Part shown: positions 1-5,279 of the stretch, piece by piece
How the letters are laid out: each line of letters begins with the position of its first letter
How positions within the stretch are numbered: the stretch's first letter is position 1
NCBI GenBank assembly: GCA_022564135.1
Contig: JADFLZ010000185.1
Location: forward strand, 1-5,279
Direction of reading: 5' to 3'
Length of the DNA: 5,279 nt
Origin: Candidatus Zixiibacteriota bacterium
GTDB taxonomy: Bacteria > Zixibacteria > MSB-5A5 > GN15 > FEB-12
The notes under the pieces: generated by a model
The model's input: only the letters and a program-made list of their open reading frames with translations
What the model was told of the DNA's origin: nothing
The model's database searches: none
Position numbers and translations under genes: made by a program

Positions 1-10
1 TTATTCACCA

Positions 11-1189
11 ATGAAATTTAAGAGAGCCATAATCCTGGTCATCGATGCCTGTGGCGTGGGCGAGCTGCCCGACGCTGCCGACTACGGCGATATCGGCTCA
101 GCGACGATTCCAAATGTAGCCAGAGCAGTGGGCGGACTTAATATGCCCAACTGCCAGCAACTTGGTCTGGGCAATATTGCAGAAATCGCGGGGCTCCCCC
201 CTGCCGAAAACCCCTTGGGCTCTTTCGGCAAGATGGCTGAAAAAGCGGCAGGTAAAGATTCTACCAGCGGTCATTGGGAGATGGCCGGGGTGATAATTGA
301 AAATCCGTTTCCGACTTTTCCGGATGGATTTCCGAGGGCTTTAGTTGAGAGATTTGAAAAAGCAGCGAATGTAAAGACGATTGGGAATGTTGCAGCCAGC
401 GGAACTGAAATAATCGAGCGTTTAGGAAAAGAGCATATCGAGTCTGGCGCTGTTATTCTATACACTTCGGCTGATTCTGTTTTTCAACTGGCGGCGCATG
501 AAGATATTCTTACAGTCGAGAGACTCTATGAGATCTGCACAATTGCACGCCAGATGCTTTCAGGAGACTTTGGAGTCGGCCGGGTAATTGCCAGGCCCTT
601 TACCGGAAAGCCGGGGAATTTTGTGCGTACAGCCAGTCGCAGAGATTTTTCTCTGGAGCCGCCTGACGAAACTATATTGGACTTACTTCATAAAACAAAC
701 AGGAAAATCCTGTCGATTGGGAAGATTTATGATTTGTTCGTTGGACGCGGTATCAGTAACAAAATAAAAACAGCTGGTAACGACGAAGTGATGCAAAATA
801 TAATCGAGACCGTTGAAAATAATTATGAATATGATTTGATATTTGCCAACTGTGTTGATTTTGATGAAAAGTGGGGACACAGAAACGATGAGAAGAATTT
901 TGCGCGTTCACTCGAAGAGTTTGACGTGCAGCTGGGTTCGTTGCTTGATAAACTCCGTGATGATGACTTACTGATTATCACAGCCGACCATGGCTGTGAC
1001 CCGACTATTAAAACTTCAACCGACCATAGCCGCGAATACGTGCCACTTCTCGTTTATGGCAAAAATGCCAAGGCAGGAATTAATCTTGGCACCAGAGAGA
1101 CATTTGCAGATATTGCCTGTACGCTGGCTGATGTTTTTGGGCTGGAACATAAGTTTACGGGGAATTCGTTTTTTGAATCAATTACTTGA
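11..1189 (+). CDS. deoB: Phosphopentomutase (DeoB)
   Basis: Interconverts (deoxy)ribose-1-phosphate and (deoxy)ribose-5-phosphate, linking nucleoside phosphorolysis to central carbon metabolism. It is a cytosolic, Mn-dependent enzyme of the alkaline phosphatase superfamily. The 392-residue length is normal for the family. Visible landmarks are the N-terminal metal Asp12 in VIDACGVGE, the phosphorylated Thr85 in GKDSTSGHWE, Asp285 and His290 in VDFDEKWGHR, Asp326-His327 in ITADHGCDP, and His339 in STDHSREYVP. Together these make the complete metal set known from characterised DeoB proteins. Residues of roughly 100-215 are the inserted cap domain between the two halves of the core. The ATG gives the expected N-terminus (MKFKRAIILVIDACG), but only 10 bases precede it, so promoter and ribosome site cannot be judged. 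The gene ends with TGA, 50 bases from the stop of a convergent gene. deoC, the next pathway step, lies about 1 kb downstream on the same strand. Identification is very secure. Confidence 0.98.
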   Translation: MKFKRAIILVIDACGVGELPDAADYGDIGSATIPNVARAVGGLNMPNCQQLGLGNIAEIAGLPPAENPLGSFGKMAEKAAGKDSTSGHWEMAGVIIENPFPTFPDGFPRALVERFEKAANVKTIGNVAASGTEIIERLGKEHIESGAVILYTSADSVFQLAAHEDILTVERLYEICTIARQMLSGDFGVGRVIARPFTGKPGNFVRTASRRDFSLEPPDETILDLLHKTNRKILSIGKIYDLFVGRGISNKIKTAGNDEVMQNIIETVENNYEYDLIFANCVDFDEKWGHRNDEKNFARSLEEFDVQLGSLLDKLRDDDLLIITADHGCDPTIKTSTDHSREYVPLLVYGKNAKAGINLGTRETFADIACTLADVFGLEHKFTGNSFFESIT

Positions 1190-1193
1190 GGCT

Positions 1194-1218
1194 GGGGGAA
1201 TTTGGAGGATTGTCCCCC
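1194..1218. terminator. Weak hairpin between convergent gene ends
   Basis: GGGGGA at 1194-1199 pairs with TCCCCC at 1213-1218 across a 13-base loop, just after the deoB stop and before the stop of the opposing gene. Neither strand has a T-run directly after the stem, so it is not a standard intrinsic terminator. It could be a bidirectional pause or stop site for two convergent transcripts, or chance. No other candidate terminator is visible in this 50-base gap. Confidence 0.25.
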
Positions 1219-1239
1219 TATTACAACATCTCGTTAATA

Positions 1240-2067
1240 CTAAAAGCTCACCGTAAGAGATAAACCGACACCATTCTTGGAAGTAGGCTGCAAACCAATT
1301 TTTAGTTTTTCAACTGGAATCTCTGACCACCTACTTTTTCCGATTAAGTAGCCTATTGCTCCTCCTGCAACAATCCCAAGCCCCACGTCAATAAATATAT
1401 TAGCTTCTCTGGAAGGATTAATAAAGTCACCAAGAGACTCCGGTTCATCGTCTTCTTCATTCTGAACTCCATAAATGAGTGCGGACACACCACCCGCTAA
1501 TGCTGCTAAGCCAATAACTGCTGAGTTTGTCTTTTTCCATTTTTTTACTTTCGTAATCGAGTCAATGGGTATTTTATACAAAAGCTCCGGATAAGAATTA
1601 ACATAACGTAGTCTGCTATGTAGAACATCGGAGTTCAATTTCACTGATACCTGCTTTCTTTTTATATCGAATATGACATCCACATAATTAATCTCTGTTA
1701 AGGGAATTTCTATCACCTCTCCATTCTTGTCAATTCCCAGTAATGATCTGGACACAGTATCGTATTTTGCTCCAACATATGAAAATTCTACAATGCTCCC
1801 ATCAGTTCTTACTACTCGGTCAAGTTTGACATCTCCTTTGTTGCCTATAAGTAGAATGTCATTTTCAAAGCCAGCAAAAAACCCTTGCATTAAATTAGTT
1901 TTATGCCCTTTTACCAGGTTCGTAATCTTGTATTTAGTATAGATTCGAACTTTATCACCACTCTTCAACGGGAATTCTGTGCCAGCAGATAAATTTAGTG
2001 ACCCAATAAAAAGCACAGATAGTGTCAATAATGATATCAACCTCATTTTGAAACAGATGTTAATCAT
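1240..2067 (-). CDS. Hypothetical exported protein with glycine-zipper membrane segments
   Basis: I do not recognise a named family. From the chosen start the protein has 275 residues. Residues 1-29 form a typical Sec signal peptide: a basic start with Lys7 and Arg9, then a Leu/Ile/Val-rich core, ending near NLSAG, with no lipobox Cys. Residues of about 35-175 look beta-rich, with charged short strands (GDKVRIYTKYK, then KTNLMQGFFAGFENDILLIG, then GEVIEIPLTEINYVDV). Two Gly/Ala-rich hydrophobic stretches follow, at about 182-201 and 224-243, separated by the acidic linker QNEEDDEPES. The protein ends in LSLTVSF, with the terminal Phe often seen in outer-membrane proteins. Three in-frame ATGs exist, at 2094, 2067 and 2046. 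I chose 2067 because AGGA lies 4 bases upstream of it and because the predicted transcript starts near 2100, leaving almost no leader for 2094. Base composition is AT-richer than in the neighbours. The gene is convergent with deoB and divergent from deoC. An envelope location is inferred; function is unknown. Confidence 0.8.
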   Translation of the reverse strand: MINICFKMRLISLLTLSVLFIGSLNLSAGTEFPLKSGDKVRIYTKYKITNLVKGHKTNLMQGFFAGFENDILLIGNKGDVKLDRVVRTDGSIVEFSYVGAKYDTVSRSLLGIDKNGEVIEIPLTEINYVDVIFDIKRKQVSVKLNSDVLHSRLRYVNSYPELLYKIPIDSITKVKKWKKTNSAVIGLAALAGGVSALIYGVQNEEDDEPESLGDFINPSREANIFIDVGLGIVAGGAIGYLIGKSRWSEIPVEKLKIGLQPTSKNGVGLSLTVSF

Positions 2068-2081
2068 ATAATCCTGCTTCC
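2068..2081 (-). promoter_or_regulatory. Ribosome binding region supporting the 2067 start
   Basis: Read on the minus strand, the bases before the ATG at 2067 are AGGGAAGCAGGATTAT. AGGA sits 4 bases from the start, and a second purine block (GGGAAG) lies further up. The alternative ATGs at 2094 and 2046 have no such purine block at a usable distance. This is the clearest ribosome-site evidence in the window and decides the start of the exported-protein gene. Confidence 0.5.
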
Positions 2082-2090
2082 CTGTTAAAG

Positions 2091-2118
2091 CCATACTGAT
2101 GTATGGAATATAACATAC
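2091..2118. promoter_or_regulatory. Inverted repeat over the predicted +1: operator candidate
   Basis: CCATAC (2091-2096) and GTATGG (2101-2106) form a perfect 6-base inverted repeat with a 4-base spacer. A third half-site, CATAC, lies at 2114-2118. The dyad sits directly downstream of the -10 element of the minus-strand promoter and covers its predicted transcription start, a common place for a repressor to bind. No regulator gene is visible in the window, and short dyads can occur by chance. Confidence 0.3.
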
Positions 2119-2134
2119 TTGTTTCCCGAGTCAA
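2107..2134 (-). promoter_or_regulatory. Sigma70-like promoter with extended -10 for the exported-protein gene
   Basis: On the minus strand, TTGACT (2134-2129) is followed after 16 bases by TATATT (2112-2107). Each differs from the consensus at one position. A TG dinucleotide one base before the -10 makes it an extended -10. Transcription would begin near 2100, giving about 33 bases of leader to the ATG at 2067. This is a match to general bacterial consensus; which sigma factor this organism uses is unknown. Confidence 0.55.
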
Positions 2135-2153
2135 TGTTTATTGAAACGAGGCT

Positions 2154-2181
2154 TTGCGATTTTGCTGATTACATATATATT
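2154..2181 (+). promoter_or_regulatory. Possible promoter immediately before deoC
   Basis: TTGCGA (2154-2159) and TATATT (2176-2181) are separated by 16 bases. Only 7 bases lie between the -10 element and the deoC ATG at 2189, so transcription would begin at or next to the A of the start codon. The region around the -10 is AT-rich (ATATATATTTT), which makes a chance match easy. No purine-rich ribosome site is present before the ATG. Confidence 0.35.
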
Positions 2182-2188
2182 TTCATCT

Positions 2189-2860
2189 ATGAAATTTAGG
2201 CTCAGAAACCTCAATATTCACTTTGACCATGCCGCGTTAAAACCTGATGCAGACGAACAAGCCATAACCAAACTCTGTAACGAAGCAATCGAGCATAAAT
2301 TTTTTGCGGTGGCAGTTAATCCATTTTGGGTCAGTGCGGCTGCAGAAATTGTTCAGGGGACAAATGTCAAGGTTGTCTCAACTGTAGGTTTCCCGCTGGG
2401 CGCCAATCGAACAGATATAAAAACAGACGAAGCTGCCCGGGCGGTCAGTGACGGCGCTGATGAAATTGACATGGTCGCAAATATCGGCTGGTTAAAATCC
2501 GGCGAGTTCGCAAAAGTCGAACAAGAAATAAAAGAAATCAGAAAGTCTGTTCCCTTTAATGTTTTACTGAAAGTAATAATAGAATGCTCGCTGTTGACCA
2601 AACCTGAGCAAATATCCGCTGCCAAGGCTGTAGTAAACGGAGGGGCTCAGTTTGTGAAAACTTCGACAGGCTTTTTCGGTGGCGTCACACTGGAGCAGGT
2701 CAAAATTCTTTTTGGAGCTGTCGGAAGTCAAATTGAGGTCAAAGCCTCAGGTGGAATCAAAACAGCCCGGCAGTGCCGGCAGCTGATAGAATGCGGAGCC
2801 AGCCGCCTGGGCAGCTCCTCGAGCGTGGCGATAGTCCAAGAACAGCAACAGCTTACATAG
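2189..2860 (+). CDS. deoC: Deoxyribose-phosphate aldolase (DeoC)
   Basis: Cleaves 2-deoxyribose-5-phosphate to acetaldehyde and glyceraldehyde-3-phosphate by a class I (Schiff base) mechanism. This is the step after DeoB in deoxynucleoside breakdown, in the cytosol. The 223 residues from this ATG match the usual short bacterial form. Visible motifs in order are HFDHAALKPDA (11-21), VAVNPFWV (41-48), STVGFPLG (64-71), DGADEIDMV with catalytic Asp94, LLKVIIE (126-132), FVKTSTGF with Schiff-base Lys157, VKASGGIKT with the second active-site Lys185, and GASRLGSS (203-210). The frame is open further upstream to a TTG at 2141, which would add MKRGFAILLITYIFSS. I reject that because the ATG start gives family length and the added hydrophobic stretch makes no sense on a cytosolic aldolase. 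No Shine-Dalgarno sequence precedes the ATG. The gene is divergent from the exported-protein gene. The substitution CS after VIIE, where TG or T-x is usual, is a minor variation. Confidence 0.97.
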   Translation: MKFRLRNLNIHFDHAALKPDADEQAITKLCNEAIEHKFFAVAVNPFWVSAAAEIVQGTNVKVVSTVGFPLGANRTDIKTDEAARAVSDGADEIDMVANIGWLKSGEFAKVEQEIKEIRKSVPFNVLLKVIIECSLLTKPEQISAAKAVVNGGAQFVKTSTGFFGGVTLEQVKILFGAVGSQIEVKASGGIKTARQCRQLIECGASRLGSSSSVAIVQEQQQLT

Positions 2861-2898
2861 AATTTCAGAGTCTCCCTTTACAATTAAAAATCAGCCGG

Positions 2899-2926
2899 TT
2901 GCCAAACGCGGATTATATGTTATCTT
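2899..2926 (+). promoter_or_regulatory. Possible promoter with extended -10 before the zinc-ribbon gene
   Basis: TTGCCA (2899-2904) and TATCTT (2921-2926) are 16 bases apart, with TG one base before the -10, the same layout as the minus-strand promoter near 2107-2134. Six bases separate the -10 from the GTG at 2933, so the predicted mRNA would start at the initiation codon. It lies in the 72-base gap after deoC and would drive the zinc-ribbon, archaemetzincin-like and helicase genes. Confidence 0.4.
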
Positions 2927-2932
2927 GGTTTC

Positions 2933-3130
2933 GTGCCCGGAGAAAAAGGGAATACAAAACCAAGACGTCCTTTTATTGGCGTTCATTTCAGATGCTGTAA
3001 TGTCTATCAGAGAATTCTGCTGAACGTCAAAGGTACCGCATTTGTCGGGTGGTGTCCGAAATGTGCGGGTAAAACAGAGGTTAAAGTTTCCCCGACCGGC
3101 AGCCGGACACGTTTTTTTAGAGCCGGTTAA
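2933..3130 (+). CDS. Small zinc-ribbon-like protein with four cysteines
   Basis: A 65-residue protein with adjacent Cys21-Cys22 in GVHFRCCNVYQRI and a Cys41-x2-Cys44 knuckle in GTAFVGWCPKCAGK, followed by a basic tail ending in RTRFFRAG. Four cysteines in this pattern fit a small zinc ribbon or rubredoxin-like knuckle. The general look (RCC-x-Y-x-RI, GTAFVGWCPKC, RFFRA) matches small uncharacterised bacterial proteins I recall, but I cannot name the family. GTG at 2933 is the only standard start after the in-frame stop at 2885. There is no Shine-Dalgarno sequence, and a promoter-like -10 ends 6 bases upstream. The archaemetzincin-like gene starts 10 bases after its stop, so the two are almost surely co-transcribed. 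It overlaps an in-frame upstream extension of that gene in a different frame, which I judge not to be translated. No function can be assigned; binding to nucleic acid or protein through the basic residues is possible. Confidence 0.7.
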   Translation: MPGEKGNTKPRRPFIGVHFRCCNVYQRILLNVKGTAFVGWCPKCAGKTEVKVSPTGSRTRFFRAG

Positions 3131-3140
3131 CAGGCAGATT

Positions 3141-3692
3141 ATGGGTTCGTTGGCGTTATTAAAATCTAAGATTGTCGTAGTACCGATGGGTGAAGCTGAT
3201 TTTATGCTGGTCAATCGGTTAGCGGCAGATATCGGCCCTGTTTTTAATCGTTCGGTCGATATTTTGAAAGGCATAAAAATGCCTACCGAAGCGCACAACC
3301 TTATTCGTAATCAATACTACGCCACTGTCATCCTTTCAAAACTCGAAAGAACCAAAGCCAACAGCCGCGAGAGAGTAATCGCGATATGTGAAGAAGATCT
3401 TTATATCCCGAGCAGGCCTTATATTCTGGGACACTCAGACAACCTGGCCGGCACGGCAGTAGTCTCGCTTTATCAGATCAGACAGGAGTTTTACGGCCTT
3501 CCTGAAGACGAGGCCAAAGTCTACCCCCGCCTGTTTAAAGAGGCGGTATTGCAAATGGCTCACATTTTTGAGGTTAATGCCTGCCGCAACCCGAAATGTG
3601 TGAACTTCAAAAGCGAATTGATGCTTGACATTGACAGCAAAGGAGAGAAGTTTTGTGACATATGCCGCAGACAGCTGACCGGCATCAGTTAA
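3141..3692 (+). CDS. Archaemetzincin-like protein (family M54) with degenerate catalytic site
   Basis: The 183 residues match the archaemetzincin length. Family landmarks are visible: the N-terminal strand KIVVVPMGEADFMLVNRLA (10-28), RNQYYATVILSKL (56-68), the central EEDLYIP (84-90), YILGHSDNLAGTAVVSLYQIR (94-114, the usual FVFG..G.a.viSl.RL region), and the C-terminal cysteine cluster Cys148-x4-Cys153-x18-Cys172-x2-Cys175. In the family, HExxHxxGxxHC binds the catalytic zinc and the four Cys bind a structural zinc. Here the catalytic segment reads LQMAHIFEVNAC (137-148): first His to Leu, catalytic Glu to Gln, Gly to Glu, third His to Ala, with only His141 kept. The usual CVM is CVN. Protease activity is therefore unlikely, while the fold and Cys4 site look maintained. 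The start at 3141 gives family length, with AGG 6 bases upstream. An earlier ATG at 3042 would add 33 atypical residues overlapping the zinc-ribbon gene. The helicase gene follows after 28 bases. Confidence 0.85.
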   Translation: MGSLALLKSKIVVVPMGEADFMLVNRLAADIGPVFNRSVDILKGIKMPTEAHNLIRNQYYATVILSKLERTKANSRERVIAICEEDLYIPSRPYILGHSDNLAGTAVVSLYQIRQEFYGLPEDEAKVYPRLFKEAVLQMAHIFEVNACRNPKCVNFKSELMLDIDSKGEKFCDICRRQLTGIS

Positions 3693-3720
3693 CAAAACAA
3701 AATGGAGCGAAAATAAACTC

Positions 3721-5279
3721 ATGACAATTGAGCAGATTATCGATTTCCTAAGAACCGATCCTGCCATTAGCTCCAATATCTCCCACTGGAAAACATACCG
3801 TCCCAAAGCAGCCCGCTACGCTGATTTCCCCGACAATATAAATCCAAAACTTATCGAAACTCTAAAAAGTAAGGGCATCAGCCAGCTTTACACGCATCAG
3901 TCTGAAGCAATTCAGGCTATAATTGACGGAGAGAACGTTGTGATCGTTACTCCGACAGCCTCGGGCAAAACTCTCTGCTATAACCTGCCGGTCTTAAATA
4001 AGATCATGGAAAACGACAGCAGCCGGGCGCTATATCTTTTCCCTACCAAAGCCCTGGGGCAGGACCAGCTGTCGGAACTTTATGACTTTATTCAGAAACT
4101 CGATGTTGATATCAAGACATTTACTTACGATGGCGACACTCCTCAGACAGCCAGGCGGGCTATTCGTTCGGCCGGTCATATTGTAATTACCAACCCCGAC
4201 ATGCTTCACGCCGGAATTCTGCCGCATCATACCAAATGGATAAAACTGTTTGAGAATTTGGAATATGTAATAATTGACGAAGTCCATCACTACCGCGGGG
4301 TCTTTGGTTCGCATCTGGCAAACGTTATCCGGCGCTTAAAACGAATTTGCAAATTTTACGGCTCTAACCCTAAGTTTATCTGCTGTTCGGCGACAATTGC
4401 CAATCCACAGGAACTGGCTGAAAAGATTATTGATGAAAAGGCCACTCTTATTGACAATAACGGCGCCCCATCCGGCGAAAGACATTTTTTGATTTATAAC
4501 CCGCCGGTCATAAATCAGCAGCTGGGGATTCGAAAATCGGTCATCAACGAAGCGGCAGCACTGGCAACTCTTTTTCTGCGCAACAAAATCCAGACAATTG
4601 TATTTGCGCATTTCAGGCTTTATGTCGAAGTGCTTTTGACTTATCTGCAAAGAGAGCTTAAAGGGAGTTTTGGCAAAGGCATAAAAATTGCCGGCTATCG
4701 CGGCGGCTATCTTCCGGGTGAAAGACGACGGATAGAGCGCGGCCTGCGCAGCGGCGAAATAACCGGTGTGGTTTCTACCAATGCCCTTGAACTGGGGGTT
4801 GATATCGGCAATCTTGATGTTTCAATCATCGTCGGTTATCCGGGAACGATTTCATCTTTGTGGCAGCAGGCCGGACGGGCCGGACGGCGCTCCAGTACCG
4901 CCGTGACTATCATGGTGGCCTCATCGACTGCTATCAATCAATTTTTGTGCTCTGAGCCAAAATATATTTTTGAACGCTCGCCCGAATCAGGAATCGTTGA
5001 CCCTGACAATTTGATAATCCGTACCAATCATCTGAAGTGCGCTGCTTTTGAACTTCCGATTGAAACTACTGAAGAATACTCGACCGACGGCACTGAAGAA
5101 ATTATGGACTACTTATCCGAGAGTGATGTCGTGCGCAAGACGGCCGACCGCTACTACTGGTCTTCGGATATTTATCCGGCGCAGCAAGTTTCTCTGCGCT
5201 CGGCCTCGCCTGATAATTTCGTAATCTTAAACGAATCAAACAATAATGAAGTAATCGGCGAAGTTGATTACTTTTCAGC
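3721..5279 (+). CDS. DEAD/DEAH-box helicase, YprA/MrfA (Hrq1-like) family, 3' end outside window
   Basis: An ATP-dependent superfamily 2 helicase; 519 codons are visible and the reading frame is open at the right edge. The start region (SHWKTYRPKAARYADFP, then LYTHQSEAI with Q60) matches the YprA/MrfA/Hrq1 group. Motifs in order are Walker A TPTASGKT (77-84), Ia FPTKALGQDQ (107-116), Ib TNPDML (157-162), II DEVH (186-189, within DEVHHYRGVFGSH), III SAT (223-225), IV TIVFAHF (292-298), V STNALELGVDIG (352-363) and VI QQAGRAGRR (382-390). DEVHHYRGVFGSH and ALELGVDIG are typical of this group rather than of RecQ or Lhr. MrfA of Bacillus acts in repair of mitomycin C damage, and Hrq1 is the fungal relative. 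The C-terminal DUF1998 Cys4 zinc domain expected in the family lies beyond the window. GGAG at 3704-3707 is 13 bases from the ATG, rather far for a ribosome site. It probably shares a transcript with the archaemetzincin-like gene. Confidence 0.93.
   Translation, partial: MTIEQIIDFLRTDPAISSNISHWKTYRPKAARYADFPDNINPKLIETLKSKGISQLYTHQSEAIQAIIDGENVVIVTPTASGKTLCYNLPVLNKIMENDSSRALYLFPTKALGQDQLSELYDFIQKLDVDIKTFTYDGDTPQTARRAIRSAGHIVITNPDMLHAGILPHHTKWIKLFENLEYVIIDEVHHYRGVFGSHLANVIRRLKRICKFYGSNPKFICCSATIANPQELAEKIIDEKATLIDNNGAPSGERHFLIYNPPVINQQLGIRKSVINEAAALATLFLRNKIQTIVFAHFRLYVEVLLTYLQRELKGSFGKGIKIAGYRGGYLPGERRRIERGLRSGEITGVVSTNALELGVDIGNLDVSIIVGYPGTISSLWQQAGRAGRRSSTAVTIMVASSTAINQFLCSEPKYIFERSPESGIVDPDNLIIRTNHLKCAAFELPIETTEEYSTDGTEEIMDYLSESDVVRKTADRYYWSSDIYPAQQVSLRSASPDNFVILNESNNNEVIGEVDYFS

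Noticed and set aside
990..1256. Open frame of 88 codons overlapping the end of deoB
   Set aside because: Same-strand shadow of deoB in another frame with no recognisable motifs; most of it lies inside a conserved gene.
2141..2188. TTG start adding a 16-residue hydrophobic stretch to DeoC, resembling a signal peptide
   Set aside because: DeoC is a cytosolic enzyme, the ATG at 2189 gives the usual 223 residues, and the extension overlaps the putative promoter.
3042..3140. Upstream extension of the archaemetzincin-like gene to the ATG at 3042
   Set aside because: It would add 33 basic residues unlike the family N-terminus and would overlap the zinc-ribbon frame. The ATG at 3141 gives normal family length directly before the first strand.
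2891..3298. Minus-strand open frame of 135 codons under the zinc-ribbon and archaemetzincin-like genes
   Set aside because: Antisense to two supported genes, no family features, and no promoter or ribosome site noted; treated as a shadow.
3541..3600. Possibility that the lost HExxH motif is a frameshift or sequencing artefact
   Set aside because: The frame is continuous and correct on both sides (KEA before, Cys-x4-Cys after), and the four key changes are separate codons, so no single indel explains them.
3435..3806. Minus-strand open frame of 123 codons across the archaemetzincin-like/helicase junction
   Set aside because: Antisense shadow without motifs. Its hydrophobic stretch comes from the complement of ordinary coding sequence.
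4030..4650. Two minus-strand open frames (4030-4314 and 4336-4650) under the helicase
   Set aside because: Both lie entirely within helicase motif regions Ia to IV on the opposite strand and show no independent features.
1..5279. CRISPR arrays, tRNA or rRNA genes, insertion-sequence ends
   Set aside because: Looked for by eye on both strands; no regularly spaced repeats, tRNA-like cloverleaf or terminal inverted repeats with a transposase were found.

Overview
The window is a stretch of bacterial chromosome carrying six genes. Five are on the + strand and one is on the - strand, and the last gene is cut by the right edge. Composition is moderate: 60-base lines counted by hand in the conserved genes run about 45-55% GC, while two lines inside the - strand gene run 33-37%. 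TGA, TAG and TAA all appear as stops. Strong Shine-Dalgarno sequences are scarce. The organism cannot be identified from this alone. The mix of deo genes, a bacterial archaemetzincin homologue, a small CxxC protein and a secreted glycine-zipper protein would suit an FCB-group or candidate-phylum bacterium, but that is a guess.

Left part (11-1189): deoB, phosphopentomutase, complete, with all its metal ligands and its phospho-threonine. Middle (1240-2067, - strand): an AT-rich gene convergent to deoB, encoding an unrecognised exported protein with a signal peptide, a beta-rich N-terminal region and two glycine-rich membrane segments. It has a good-looking promoter of its own, with an inverted repeat over the predicted +1. 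Then (2189-2860, +): deoC, deoxyribose-phosphate aldolase, transcribed divergently from the exported-protein gene. DeoB and DeoC catalyse consecutive steps: deoxyribose-1-phosphate to deoxyribose-5-phosphate, then to acetaldehyde plus glyceraldehyde-3-phosphate. The AT-rich gene separates the two.

Right part (2933-5279, +) is a tight same-strand cluster. It holds a 65-residue four-cysteine zinc-ribbon-like protein starting with GTG, an archaemetzincin (peptidase family M54) homologue 10 bases later, and 28 bases after that a large superfamily 2 helicase of the YprA/MrfA (Hrq1-like) type, of which 519 codons are visible.

The most interesting observation is the archaemetzincin homologue. It keeps the family fold landmarks and all four cysteines of the structural zinc site. 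In the catalytic motif HExxHxxGxxHC, however, the first His, the Glu, the Gly and the third His are replaced, leaving one His. It looks like a maintained pseudo-protease, paired with a second putative zinc-binding protein and a DNA-repair-type helicase. Two + strand genes (deoC and the zinc-ribbon gene) have a promoter-like -10 element only 6-7 bases before their start codons, which would predict leaderless mRNAs.
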